Notes: generated by a model not told the origin, from the sequence alone. Positions 23,704-33,117 are shown, counted from the stretch's first letter. The stretch: 62,640 nt of DNA from an uncultured Lachnospiraceae bacterium (GCA_934351925.1 CAKRJT010000016.1:1-62640); one strand, 5' to 3'. Program-made: numbers and translations.

Positions 23704-23842
23704 GTTATGGCAATTTCTATATTGCAAGCCGGGTGCTTTACAACCGTCGGCGTTTGGCGGTTGTATTTTAACCGCCTATGCGCCGCTATGTGTTGTAACG
23801 CAGCGAGAGCGTGCCCGGCGGGAATATAGAAATTGCCATAAC
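23704..23842. repeat. 139-bp cloverleaf-like palindrome
   Basis: Perfect 20-base arms (GTTATGGCAATTTCTATATT at 23704-23723 and its inverse at 23823-23842) are continued inward by GCCGGG/CCCGGC. The interior forms competing hairpins: ACAACCG/CGGTTGT and GGCGGTT/AACCGCC. It lies 48 bases before the start of the DUF5107 gene, inside its likely leader. The rest of the 23449-23890 gap holds no gene. Confidence 0.7.
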
Positions 23843-23890
23843 GTCAGGACTTGATTATATATACTCGCGGACGCATGTGGAGGTGCTTAC

Positions 23891-26800
23891 ATGAACAGAG
23901 TACATGTCTGGGAAGAAAAGGTCATAATCCCAACCTACGAGGCTGGCAAGCCTGACAGGAACCCGATGTTCCTTGAGAAGAGAGTGTATCAGGGAAGCTC
24001 GGGAAGAATATACCCGCACACGGTGATAGAGAAGATAAGCGATACGAAGGTCGACAAGGAGTACACGGCACTTTACCTTGAGAATGACTACATCAAGGTT
24101 ATGATGCTCCCCGAGCTCGGCGGAAGAATACAGAGAGCCTATGACAAGACCAATGGATATGATTTTATATACTATAATCATGTGATTAAGCCTGCGCTTG
24201 TGGGACTTGCGGGACCGTGGATTTCGGGAGGGATTGAGTTTAACTGGCCGCAGCACCACAGACCGAGCACATTCGATGCGGTCGAGTATTCCTATGCGGA
24301 GAATGAGGATGGAAGTGCGACAGTCTGGATGGGCGAGATTGAGAATATGTTCAGGACGGAGGGCGTGCTCGGCGTGACGCTCTACCCTGACAAGGCATAC
24401 ATCGAGCTGTCGGCAAAGCTCTATAACAGAACGAATGTGCCGCAGACCTTCCTCTGGTGGGCGAACCCTGCGGTTGCGGTAAATGATGACACAATCTCCG
24501 TATTCCCCGAGGATGTCAACGCGGTGTATGACCACGGCAAGAGGGATGTCATAAGCTTCCCTTACGCGGATGGCACCTACTATAAGCACAAATATGACCA
24601 TGTAAACATAGCGCAGTACAAAAACATTCCGGTGCCGACCTCATACATGGCGTACAGATCCGATTACAACTTTATCGGAGAGTATGATTACGGAAAGTAT
24701 GCGGGACTTCTGCACGTCGCCGACCATCATATTGCGCCGGGCAAGAAGCAGTGGACATGGGGCTGCGGCGACTTCGGAAAGGCGTGGGACAGGGCACTCA
24801 CGGACAAGGACGGTCCCTACATCGAGCTTATGACGGGCTGTTACACGGACAACCAGCCTGATTTTACATGGATGCTTCCGCAGGAGACGAAGAATTTCAA
24901 GCAGTATTTTATGCCGTATAAAAACATCGGTTACATAAAGAATGCGACTATTGACGCGGCGGTTAACGCGGCCTTTGATGAGACTGAAAAGAAGCTCAAC
25001 ATTTTTGCATACACGACGGCAGAGCAGAAGGGCGCGGTCGTAAAGGCGGAAAAGGACGGAAGGGTGCTTTTTTCTGAGCAGGCCGATTTGTCACCTGCAA
25101 AGACCTACGAGGCACACATTTCCTTGGAGGATTTATCTGAAAAAAACGATAATACGTCAAATAAAGACGAGGATGCTATATTCGGAATCAGGGTGAGCGT
25201 TAATGACGCCGACGGAAGAGAGCTGGTTTCCTACACCTTCACTAAGAAGCAGGAGACACCGATTCCCGAGCCTGCCAAGGCTGCACCGCTTCCGAAGGAC
25301 TGCGAGACAACGGAGGATTTGTTCCTCTATGGCAGACATATCGAGCAGTACCGCCATGCGACGTACCACGCGGAGGACTACTACCTCGAGGGCTTGAGGC
25401 GTGATGCGACTGACATAAGGCTCAACAATGCTTACGGACTCTGCCTGCTCAGAAAATGTGATTTTGCGGGGGCGCAGAAGTACTTTAAGAGCGCGGTTGA
25501 CAAATCCATCCGCTCAAATCCTAACCCTTACGACCTTGAACCGTACTACAATCTCGGTCTTTCACTCAAATATCAGGGCAGGGATGATGAGGCTTACGAC
25601 GCATTCTACAAATCAATATGGGGCGGAAGCTTTCAGGCACCCGGCTTTTACGAGCTCTCCTGCATAGACGTGAAGCGCGGCGATTTGAGAACGGCACTAG
25701 AGCACATTGACGAGTCGATTTTCAGGCAGTATCACTGCATGAAGGCGAGGGCGTTAAAGGAAAATATATTGAGACTTCTCGGAAAAGCTGCGGAGGCGGA
25801 TGCACTCCGCGCGGAGAGCATAAGCATAGACCATTTATACGACAGAAAGCCTGAAAAAATTAATCACAATACGCTCATTGAGCTTGTGAACGACTGCTAC
25901 GAGGCAGGGCTTTACAGACAGGGAATTGATTTGGCGCTCGAGTGGGTTGAGGTGCAGAAAAATAAGGGCGTTGATGAGAAAAATATTTATCCGCTTGTGC
26001 ATTATTACATCGCCTATGGATACATGATGCTTGATAATGAGAAAAAAACAAGTGCCGGAAATGAAAATCCGGAAGATTTTTGCAGTATGGCAGAAAAATA
26101 TTCACGGCTCGCCGAAAATGCCGTTGCGGACGGCTGTTTCCCGCACAGAATGGAGGACTATATTGTACTTTCATCGCTTGCGGAGAGGTTCGGGCTTGGA
26201 ATGGCACGCTTTTATCTCGGATGTCTTTTATATGATAAGAGAGTTTACGATGAGGCTGTTGCCGACTACGAGCTTGCGAGGGAAAAATGTCCTGATTTTC
26301 CTACGGTTCACAGAAATCTCACGCTGGCTTATTACAATGTCTATAATGAGCCGCAGAAGGCTTATGCTGAGCTTTTAAAGGCATTTGAACTTGATGAGAG
26401 CGATTCGAGGGTTTACATGGAGCTTGACCAGCTTAGGAGAAGAATGAATTTTCCGCTTGAGGAGCGTCTTGCTGACATGGAGAAGCACATTGAGCTTGTG
26501 CGTGACAGGGACGATATGTACCTTGAGTATGTGACCGTGTTAAATACGCTCGGCAGAAACAAGGAGGCGCTTGAGCTTATAGAGAAACGTCATTTCCACC
26601 AGTGGGAGGGCGGCGAAGGCAAGGCTGCGGCGCAATATTTGACATCGCTTTACATGCTCGCTAAAAAGGCAATAGCCGACGGTGATTACGCGGAGGCGAA
26701 GAAGCTTCTCACACAGGCTGTTGGCGATTATCCGCACAATCTCGGCGAGGGCAAGCTCGAGTCGGCACAGGAGAACAATCTCTACTATCTTCTCGGCGTT

Positions 26801-27226
26801 GTATGTGATAAACTTGGGGAGAAGGAGTACGCGCAGGAGTGTCTTTTGAAGGCTGAAAAGGGACTCAGTGAGCCTGTCGGAATGATGTATTACAACGACC
26901 AGCCGCCTGAGATGATTTACTATCAGGGACTTGCGTTTGCTAAGCTTGGCGACACGGAGCAGGCGCAGGTGAGATTTAACAAGCTTGTCGATTACGGAAA
27001 AAAGCATATCGACGACGATGTAAGGACTGATTATTTTGCGGTATCGCTCCCTGACCTCTTAATTTTTGAGGAAAATTTAAACGAGAGAAACAAAAAACAC
27101 TGTCTGTTCATGATGAGCTTAGGCTTCAAGGGGCTCGGAATGACGGAAAAATATAATGAATGTGCCGAAAAGCTGCTTGCCATGGACAATGCACACCAGG
27201 GAATAAGGGTACACGGCGGAAAGTAA
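23891..27226 (+). CDS. DUF5107 domain protein with TPR repeats
   Basis: 1111 residues, cytoplasmic. The N-terminal ~360 residues are a DUF5107 beta-sandwich with E-L-G-G-R-I-Q-R-A-Y, G-P-W-I-S-G-G-I-E-F-N-W-P-Q-H-H and T-W-G-C-G-D-F-G-K-A-W-D, which looks like an aldose-epimerase/galactose-mutarotase-type or glycoside-hydrolase pocket. The C-terminal ~600 residues are tandem tetratricopeptide repeats (for example Y-Y-N-L-G-L-S-L-K-Y-Q-G). The domain is repeatedly found beside glycosidases but has no established reaction that I can name. It begins a three-gene cluster with GH35 and GH31; GGAGG precedes the ATG. Confidence 0.75.
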   Translation: MNRVHVWEEKVIIPTYEAGKPDRNPMFLEKRVYQGSSGRIYPHTVIEKISDTKVDKEYTALYLENDYIKVMMLPELGGRIQRAYDKTNGYDFIYYNHVIKPALVGLAGPWISGGIEFNWPQHHRPSTFDAVEYSYAENEDGSATVWMGEIENMFRTEGVLGVTLYPDKAYIELSAKLYNRTNVPQTFLWWANPAVAVNDDTISVFPEDVNAVYDHGKRDVISFPYADGTYYKHKYDHVNIAQYKNIPVPTSYMAYRSDYNFIGEYDYGKYAGLLHVADHHIAPGKKQWTWGCGDFGKAWDRALTDKDGPYIELMTGCYTDNQPDFTWMLPQETKNFKQYFMPYKNIGYIKNATIDAAVNAAFDETEKKLNIFAYTTAEQKGAVVKAEKDGRVLFSEQADLSPAKTYEAHISLEDLSEKNDNTSNKDEDAIFGIRVSVNDADGRELVSYTFTKKQETPIPEPAKAAPLPKDCETTEDLFLYGRHIEQYRHATYHAEDYYLEGLRRDATDIRLNNAYGLCLLRKCDFAGAQKYFKSAVDKSIRSNPNPYDLEPYYNLGLSLKYQGRDDEAYDAFYKSIWGGSFQAPGFYELSCIDVKRGDLRTALEHIDESIFRQYHCMKARALKENILRLLGKAAEADALRAESISIDHLYDRKPEKINHNTLIELVNDCYEAGLYRQGIDLALEWVEVQKNKGVDEKNIYPLVHYYIAYGYMMLDNEKKTSAGNENPEDFCSMAEKYSRLAENAVADGCFPHRMEDYIVLSSLAERFGLGMARFYLGCLLYDKRVYDEAVADYELAREKCPDFPTVHRNLTLAYYNVYNEPQKAYAELLKAFELDESDSRVYMELDQLRRRMNFPLEERLADMEKHIELVRDRDDMYLEYVTVLNTLGRNKEALELIEKRHFHQWEGGEGKAAAQYLTSLYMLAKKAIADGDYAEAKKLLTQAVGDYPHNLGEGKLESAQENNLYYLLGVVCDKLGEKEYAQECLLKAEKGLSEPVGMMYYNDQPPEMIYYQGLAFAKLGDTEQAQVRFNKLVDYGKKHIDDDVRTDYFAVSLPDLLIFEENLNERNKKHCLFMMSLGFKGLGMTEKYNECAEKLLAMDNAHQGIRVHGGK

Positions 27227-27252
27227 ATTTTATTTTGAATACGGAGGATGTT

Positions 27253-29391
27253 ATGCACTCATACAGCTACAATGAAAATTATCTGACATGTGACGGCAAG
27301 CCGGTTCTGCCTGTCATGGGCGAGTTCCATTTTTCAAGGTATCCGAAGGAGGAGTGGGAGTCGGCTCTCCTCAACATGAAGCGCGGCGGAGTGGAGATTG
27401 TGGCGACCTATGTGTTCTGGATACACCATGAGGAGGCGCAGGACGAGTGGAATTTTGAAGGGAACAGAAGTCTGCGGGATTTTCTTGCCTGCTGTGAAAA
27501 GTCCGGTATGAAGGTGTGGCTCCGCATCGGACCTTGGGCTCACGGCGAGTGCAGGAACGGCGGATTCCCCGACTGGCTCGTGGCTATGGAAAAGGAGGGC
27601 GCGGTCAAGCTTCGCGAGAACGATGAAAAATATCTCGCCCTCGTCGATGAATTTTATTCAAGGATTGGTGAGCAGGCGGCGGGCTTCATGTACAAGGACG
27701 GCGGACCTGTCATCGGAATCCAGATTGAGAACGAGTACGGCCACTGCTGTGGAGGACCATCTGAACAGTCGGACAGAATGGCGCATATGTGTACACTCAG
27801 AGACATGGCACAGGATAAAGGACTTGTAACTCCTTATTATTCTGCCACAGGCTGGGGAGGTGCGTGTGTGCCTGAAGGATTCCTTGCCGTTCTCGGCGGT
27901 TATGTCGATGCACCTTGGGCTGAGCACACGCATGAGCTTGAGGCGAGCGAGAACTTCCTTTTCAAGCCTTTTCATGACGACACCAACATTGGTTCTGACT
28001 TGGCAAATGGCGGTTCATCATTTACTTTTGACATTAATAAGGTTCCGTATCTGACGGCGGAGCTCGGCGGCGGGCTTCAGGTGACGGCGCACAGGCGCAC
28101 CTATCCGTATGCGAAGGACATCGAGGCGCAGACGGTCTGCATGCTCGGTGCGGGTGCGAACCTTATCGGCTACTATATGTATCACGGCGGCGTGAATCCC
28201 GACGGAAAATACTCCACGCTTCAGGAGTCCAAGGCGACGGGCTACAACAACGACCTTCCCGTAAAAAGCTATGATTTCCAGACATGTTTAAGGGAAAACG
28301 GACTCCCGTCGGAGAGCTTTTATAAGCTCAGAAAATATCATACCTTTATAAAGTCGGCTGAGAATATTCTCGCCCCCGCAAAGGTTTATCTTCCATCGAA
28401 CATTCCCGAGCCCAATGGTGCGGAGGACATGGAGACGCTTAGAGCGTGCTTAAGATACAATGAGGAGCTCGACTGCGGATTTCTGTTTATAAATAATCAC
28501 CAGAGAAAGCGCCACATGACCAAGAAACGCGTTACGGCTGATAAGCCGCTTGAATTCTGCGTCAGACGAAGGGATGACAATTATTGTGGCAATAAAGTAT
28601 GTGCTTCGGCCAATCAAAATGTGACAGAGCAGGGTGCTGATATCGTATTTGACAATATCAATATAGCTTCCGACGCGGTTCTTGTGATACCGTACAATCT
28701 CCCCGTAAAGACGGGCGCTGCAGAGCTTCGGCTTACGCGTACCAACGCGTCCTATCTCGGCTGCTTCGGAGAAAAATATTATTTTTATTCCGATGAGCCG
28801 GAGAGCGATGTGTATTTTGAGTGGAGCGACAATGCCGACCACTCTGACATTGTGAGACTTCTCACAACACATGATGCGGAGCATTTTATCGTAAATGACG
28901 ACGGCACTGTGGGGATGCTTCCGGACATTCATTTTGAGAAGGCGGGGGAGGTGAGTGTAACTGAAAAAGGCCATGTTCGTAAGTGTATAAGCGGTGACGA
29001 CAATGTGGATGGCAAGCCTGAAAAATCCGCTGCTTGTGTATATAATACAAAAAATAAGCCAAAAGAATATGAGTTAAACCTTGAATATGATGATAAAAAC
29101 CTCTCGCCGAGTGACATTTTCCTCGAGCTTGATTTCGGCGGTGATAGGGCTGAGCTGTATGCTGACGGAAAGCTCATCGACGACTGGTTCTCGAACGGCG
29201 AGCTGTGGCGGGTTGCACTAAAACGATATGGTTATCCTGAAAAGCTTGTCTTGAAGCTGTACCCGTTCGACGATAAGGTCTACTATGACCTCGAACCTAA
29301 GAAGGAGTGCAGGCTTAATGAGACAAGGTTGGTGCATGTCCGTTGTGATTCTGAGAGTTCGAAGAACGGGGAAATCACATCTATGATATAA
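27253..29391 (+). CDS. GH35 family beta-galactosidase-like enzyme
   Basis: 712 residues, cytoplasmic. It shows the GH35 barrel: G-E-F-H-F-S-R-Y-P near the start, R-I-G-P-W-A-H-G-E-C-R-N-G-G-F-P-D-W, the acid/base glutamate in I-Q-I-E-N-E-Y-G (around 160) and the nucleophile region L-T-A-E-L-G-G-G (around 270). A galactose-binding-like domain is at the end. GH35 enzymes remove terminal beta-galactose. The ATG at 27253 has GGAGG five bases before it. Its likely substrates are galactose-bearing plant oligosaccharides, together with the neighbouring GH31. Confidence 0.85.
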   Translation: MHSYSYNENYLTCDGKPVLPVMGEFHFSRYPKEEWESALLNMKRGGVEIVATYVFWIHHEEAQDEWNFEGNRSLRDFLACCEKSGMKVWLRIGPWAHGECRNGGFPDWLVAMEKEGAVKLRENDEKYLALVDEFYSRIGEQAAGFMYKDGGPVIGIQIENEYGHCCGGPSEQSDRMAHMCTLRDMAQDKGLVTPYYSATGWGGACVPEGFLAVLGGYVDAPWAEHTHELEASENFLFKPFHDDTNIGSDLANGGSSFTFDINKVPYLTAELGGGLQVTAHRRTYPYAKDIEAQTVCMLGAGANLIGYYMYHGGVNPDGKYSTLQESKATGYNNDLPVKSYDFQTCLRENGLPSESFYKLRKYHTFIKSAENILAPAKVYLPSNIPEPNGAEDMETLRACLRYNEELDCGFLFINNHQRKRHMTKKRVTADKPLEFCVRRRDDNYCGNKVCASANQNVTEQGADIVFDNINIASDAVLVIPYNLPVKTGAAELRLTRTNASYLGCFGEKYYFYSDEPESDVYFEWSDNADHSDIVRLLTTHDAEHFIVNDDGTVGMLPDIHFEKAGEVSVTEKGHVRKCISGDDNVDGKPEKSAACVYNTKNKPKEYELNLEYDDKNLSPSDIFLELDFGGDRAELYADGKLIDDWFSNGELWRVALKRYGYPEKLVLKLYPFDDKVYYDLEPKKECRLNETRLVHVRCDSESSKNGEITSMI

Positions 29392-29449
29392 TGAGCGCAA
29401 GAGAGTCAGAGGGAGCTTGCTCACTCTTGATGAGCGGCGAAATTATTGA

Positions 29450-29495
29450 GTGAGCTGTGCTCACGATATAACAAGTGTAAGTGAGCTGTGCTCAC
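29450..29495 (+). repeat. Two identical GTGAGC hairpins, 31 bases apart
   Basis: GTGAGCTGTGCTCAC occurs at 29450-29464 and 29481-29495 between the GH35 and GH31 genes, each forming a 6-bp stem with a 3-base loop. A related GGGAGC/GCTCACTC structure lies at about 29411-29425. Possible mRNA-processing or stabilising structures in the operon. Confidence 0.55.
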
Positions 29496-29522
29496 GACAT
29501 AAATAAAGGAGGGCGTATACTG

Positions 29523-31499
29523 ATGACATTCGAAATAAGGGACAACAGCATATACTTTTGCAGGGCAGGTGAGACAGGGCGGCTGAGTGCGTGCGGTGAT
29601 AACAGCATACGATTTCAAGCTAGCGCGTCGGTAAAGCTTGTGGAGCAGAACTGGACACTTATGCCAAGAAAGGCTGCCGCGAGGGCATGGCTTGAGGAGA
29701 ACGGCAATACTAAGGAGGCATTTATCGAGGTCGGTAATCTAAGGGCAAGGCTTGAGGAGTGCGGACGCGTAACATATTTTCGTGATGGAGAGGAGATACT
29801 TCGCGAGCAGCCGGAGCTCACCTTTAATATGGGCTATCGCCATTACAAGAGCAAGGAAAGTAACTTGTGGAGTATTCGTGTCACTTTTGAGGCACGCGAG
29901 GATGAGGAATTTTACGGGCTCGGACATGAGAGAATGAATGTGTTCAGCAAGAAGGGCTGTACGGTTGATTTGCGTCACCTGAACACAAAAGCCTCCATAC
30001 CGTATGTGTACTCCTCGCTCGGCTACGGTTTTATATGGAATATGCCATCGACCGGAACAGTTGAATTGGGACGCAACAGAACGAGGTGGAATAGCGATTG
30101 CGCGAAGGGCATGGATTATGTTGTGATTGGCGGAAACCCGAGACAGGTTACGGCAGAGCTTGCCGACATCACGGGACATGCGCCGAATATGCCGGAGTGG
30201 GCACTCGGCTTCTGGCAGAGCAGACTGCGCTACGAGGACGAGGAGACTGTCCTTAAAGTGGCAGAAAGATACAAACAGTTGGGAATTCCGCTGTCTGTCA
30301 TCGTTATCGACTATTTTCACTGGACTGAGCAGGGCGACTATAAATTTGATCCTAAATATTGGAAGAACCCTAAGGTTATGGCTGACAGGCTGCATGAGAT
30401 GGGGACAAGGCTCATGGTGTCCATGTGGCCTACAATAAATGAGAATAGTGAGAACTATGCACACATGCTGGACAACAATATGTTGATACGAACCACAAGG
30501 GGTGCTAACCGCGTGTTTGAATTTTACGGTGCGCAGGCTGAAATCGACCCAATGAATCCACAGACGAGGGAGTATGTTTGGAGCAGGCTGAAGGAGAACT
30601 ACTTTGACAATGGAGTTGACTGCATGTGGTTTGATGAGGCTGAGCCTGAGATACATCCGCAGGATTTTGACAATCTGGTATTCTATGAGGGGACGGGCGA
30701 CGAGGTTGCACTTCTGTATCCGTATTATTACGAGAAGATGGTCTATGACGGCATGAAGTCCGAAGGAATGGACGACGTGGTCACTCTGTCGCGCTGTGCA
30801 TATCTTGGCTCACAGAAGTTCGGAGCTGTAGTCTGGTCGGGTGACGTGGCATCCACCTTTGAGAGCCTTACTGAGCAGGTGAAATCAGGACTTAACATGG
30901 CAATGTGCGGTATTCAATGGTGGAACACGGATATAGGCGGCTTCTACGGTGGTGATATTACATCGGATTATTTTAAGGAGCTTATAGTGAGATGGTTTCA
31001 GTACGGAGTATTTTGTCCTGTCATGCGGCTTCACGGAAGCAGACTTGGTGCTGACAGAAGCAGGGACATCAAGGAGCCTACGGGTGGCGACAATGAGATA
31101 TGGAGCTTTGGCGAGGATAATCTGCATATACTTTCAGACCTTGTAAAACTCAGATACCGTCTTGTGCCGTATATTAAGAAGCATATAGACATAGCCTCTG
31201 AGACGGGAGCTCCGATTATGCGACCACTGTTTTTTGACTATCCGGACGATAAAAAATGCTATGTGACGGGCGATGAGTATTTATTCGGAAGCGATATACT
31301 GTTTGCACCTATCACGAAGCAGGGACAGACGGTAAGAAAGGTGTACCTTCCGGTTGGAAGCTGGATATTGACTAAGGATGGCAGCAGGTATGCCGGAGGA
31401 CGGGAGTACGAGGTGACGGCTCAGATAAGTGAGTTTATCGCGTTTGTCAGGGATGGCAGCGAGGTGCTTGATGCTTTTAACATTTCCACAAAGCGGTGA
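29523..31499 (+). CDS. GH31 family alpha-glycosidase (alpha-xylosidase/alpha-glucosidase type)
   Basis: 658 residues. The GH31 barrel has the nucleophile block W-F-D-E-A-E-P-E (near 380), the acid/base region W-S-G-D-V-A-S-T-F (near 440) and R-W-F-Q-Y-G-V-F-C-P-V-M-R-L-H-G. A beta-sandwich precedes the barrel. These retaining enzymes remove alpha-linked xylose or glucose from oligosaccharide ends. The ATG at 29523 follows AAGGAGGG. Its last residues (T-K-R) are encoded by the beginning of a repeat that also ends the gene at 33183. Confidence 0.85.
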   Translation: MTFEIRDNSIYFCRAGETGRLSACGDNSIRFQASASVKLVEQNWTLMPRKAAARAWLEENGNTKEAFIEVGNLRARLEECGRVTYFRDGEEILREQPELTFNMGYRHYKSKESNLWSIRVTFEAREDEEFYGLGHERMNVFSKKGCTVDLRHLNTKASIPYVYSSLGYGFIWNMPSTGTVELGRNRTRWNSDCAKGMDYVVIGGNPRQVTAELADITGHAPNMPEWALGFWQSRLRYEDEETVLKVAERYKQLGIPLSVIVIDYFHWTEQGDYKFDPKYWKNPKVMADRLHEMGTRLMVSMWPTINENSENYAHMLDNNMLIRTTRGANRVFEFYGAQAEIDPMNPQTREYVWSRLKENYFDNGVDCMWFDEAEPEIHPQDFDNLVFYEGTGDEVALLYPYYYEKMVYDGMKSEGMDDVVTLSRCAYLGSQKFGAVVWSGDVASTFESLTEQVKSGLNMAMCGIQWWNTDIGGFYGGDITSDYFKELIVRWFQYGVFCPVMRLHGSRLGADRSRDIKEPTGGDNEIWSFGEDNLHILSDLVKLRYRLVPYIKKHIDIASETGAPIMRPLFFDYPDDKKCYVTGDEYLFGSDILFAPITKQGQTVRKVYLPVGSWILTKDGSRYAGGREYEVTAQISEFIAFVRDGSEVLDAFNISTKR

Positions 31500-31567
31500 C
31501 GGACAAGGACAATGAGGCGATAATAGTATGGCTTAAATAGCTCTGTGATTATGAGAGAACAGTGTAA
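31490..31567 (+). pseudogene. Orphan 3' gene end, copy 1
   Basis: In one frame this reads K-A-V-T-D-K-D-N-E-A-I-I-V-W-L-K, an in-frame TAG, then L-C-D-Y-E-R-T-V and a stop. The same stretch recurs at 34013-34090 without the internal stop. It is the C-terminal end of an unidentified protein and marks the left edge of a tandem duplication. Confidence 0.6.
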
Positions 31568-31570
31568 GAA

Positions 31571-31605
31571 AAAGGGACGGTGTTTTGGGAAAGCACCGTC
31601 CCTTT
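31571..31605 (+). terminator. Terminator, unit 1
   Basis: AAAGGGACGGTG pairs with CACCGTCCCTTT around an 11-base loop. It is duplicated at 34095-34128 and ends the GH31 transcript here. Confidence 0.85.
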
Positions 31606-31618
31606 AGCATTGTGGCAG

Positions 31619-31648
31619 TTAAAAATATTGCACATCCTCACTAAAATC
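31619..31648 (-). pseudogene. Nine-codon relic of an anti-sigma gene
   Basis: On the minus strand this reads S-E-D-V-Q-Y-F then stop, matching the S-E-D-V-Q-Y-Y end of the intact anti-sigma gene at 34155 (21 of 24 bases). The similarity breaks at a CTCAC shared with the region before the second nitroreductase, as expected of a microhomology deletion. Confidence 0.6.
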
Positions 31649-31672
31649 ATTCTACAAAAGATAAGCCGGATG

Positions 31673-31681
31673 TGGTATACT
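31673..31681 (+). promoter_or_regulatory. Extended -10 promoter, nitroreductase 1
   Basis: TGGTATACT is followed after about 50 bases by GGAGGG and the ATG. The block around it is duplicated before nitroreductase 2. Confidence 0.55.
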
Positions 31682-31733
31682 AAATGCAAATGTATTAATA
31701 TTTTTGTGAATAAAAACATGGAGGGCTGGTTTT

Positions 31734-32306
31734 ATGGAACTTATGGATTTGATGAGAACTAACAGGACATATCGCCGTTTCAAGCAGACAGCAGTAGCTG
31801 ATGAGATAATCGCGGAGGTACTGGAGGCGGCGCGCAATGCGGCGAGTGCGGCGAACAGGCAGCCGCTCAGCTATGTTGTTGTGAAATCGCAGAAGAAGGT
31901 TGAAGAGGTCTTTGCGCTCACCAAGTGGGCGGGCTATCTTCCGCCTGAGCAGGGACAGCCAAAAAAGGGTGAGGAGCCTGTACTGTTCATCGGAGTTGTG
32001 GAAAATACGGACATTAACAAGAATTGTGACACGGATGCAGGGCTTGCCATCGCGAACATGAGACTTGCGGCATGGGCGCATGGAGTTGGAAGCTGCATTA
32101 TAGGCGCATGCAATAAGCCTGAGCTTTCACGGATGTTCGGGCTTACACAGAATCAGGTGCTTCACACGGTTATCGCTTTCGGATATCCGTCACATGCAAG
32201 CAGCATTGAGGACATGAAGAATGACGATGTGAAATATTATCTTGACGGGAACCGCGACTATGTTGTGCCTAAGCGCAGGATAGACGATGTGGTGAGGGAA
32301 ATGTAA
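31734..32306 (+). CDS. Nitroreductase family protein, copy 1
   Basis: 190 residues of the FMN-dependent nitroreductase fold. R-T-N-R-T-Y-R-R-F at the N-terminus binds the FMN phosphate, A-A-R-N-A-A-S-A-A-N-R-Q-P lies near residue 33, and G-V-G-S-C-I-I-G-A follows near 120. It reduces nitro or quinone compounds with NAD(P)H; the true substrate is unknown. GGAGGG precedes the ATG. About 85% identical by eye to the copy at 35418. Confidence 0.85.
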   Translation: MELMDLMRTNRTYRRFKQTAVADEIIAEVLEAARNAASAANRQPLSYVVVKSQKKVEEVFALTKWAGYLPPEQGQPKKGEEPVLFIGVVENTDINKNCDTDAGLAIANMRLAAWAHGVGSCIIGACNKPELSRMFGLTQNQVLHTVIAFGYPSHASSIEDMKNDDVKYYLDGNRDYVVPKRRIDDVVREM

Positions 32307-32432
32307 TTTATAAAATTTGCGAATTATCGTTTATATATGGGCAGGAAACGAAGTGGCTTGCGGATATTTTTGATTGCTGCAGAGCGTACGGAGGACATTG
32401 TCCGGACTACTGGATTTAGAGGAGGATGTACA

Positions 32433-32723
32433 ATGAAATATAATCTTCCTGAAAGAGTTGAGCGGGAGATTGTTATGTTTGCCGGAAAACATTCGGTTAC
32501 GAAGGTTGTGCTGTTTGGTTCGAGGGCAAGAGGGAGCAATACTGAGAGAAGTGATGTGGATATTGCCGTGTATGGTGGGGATTTTGATGAATTTTATTGG
32601 GACATCAAGGAAAACGTACATTCGCTATTGATGTTTGATGTGATTGATATGGATTCAGGGATATCGGAAGAATTGAAAAAAGAGATTGAGAGGGATGGTG
32701 TTGTCATATATGAAAAAGCTTGA
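32433..32723 (+). CDS. MNT-type nucleotidyltransferase
   Basis: 96 residues. The minimal nucleotidyltransferase core G-S-R-A-R-G (29-34) with S-D-V-D (D41 and D43) carries the metal-binding aspartates, and a further D lies in F-D-V-I-D. In HEPN/MNT modules this protein AMPylates and silences the HEPN partner. GGAGG seven bases before the ATG at 32433 decides the start. It overlaps the HEPN gene by 14 bases. Confidence 0.82.
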   Translation: MKYNLPERVEREIVMFAGKHSVTKVVLFGSRARGSNTERSDVDIAVYGGDFDEFYWDIKENVHSLLMFDVIDMDSGISEELKKEIERDGVVIYEKA

Positions 32724-33117
32724 TAATTTTTCCAATTGCCTTGCTGTCTTGAGAAAAGCGGATTTTGAATTTGCAGATGAAAATGAAATATACAGGACAG
32801 GCATAATCGGACAGTTTAATTTGACATTCGAGCTTGCGTGGAAGGCGTTGCAGGAGATATTAAAGCTTCATGGAGCGGTGGAGGCAGAGACAGGTTCGCC
32901 CCGCGAGATACTGCAGCTCGGATATAAAATGGGCTTTCTGGATGATTCAGCCGTGTGGCTGTCAATGTTGAAAAAGCGCAATACATCCGTTCATATATAC
33001 AATGAAGATGAGGCAGATGAACTGCTTCTTCTTATAAGGGACAGCTTCATACCGGCTTTTTCCGTGCTTGAAAATACGCTGATGAATAAGGCAAATGAAG
33101 CGGGAGAAAACTGGTAA
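32710..33117 (+). CDS. HEPN-type protein (HI0074/HepT-like)
   Basis: 135 residues, all helical. It has R90-N-T-S-V-H95-I-Y97, which fits the R-x4-H-x-Y motif of HEPN RNases whose tyrosine is AMPylated by the MNT partner, and the nucleotidyltransferase-substrate-binding pattern F-N-L-T-F-E-L-A-W-K-A-L. With the overlapping upstream gene it forms a HEPN/MNT toxin-antitoxin pair. The pair is inserted between nitroreductase 1 and the C39-like gene; the second copy of that locus lacks it. Confidence 0.8.
   Translation: MKKLDNFSNCLAVLRKADFEFADENEIYRTGIIGQFNLTFELAWKALQEILKLHGAVEAETGSPREILQLGYKMGFLDDSAVWLSMLKKRNTSVHIYNEDEADELLLLIRDSFIPAFSVLENTLMNKANEAGENW

Noticed and set aside
29450..29495. CRISPR-like repeats
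   Set aside because: Only two short hairpin units with no spacer regularity beyond 31 bases and no cas genes.
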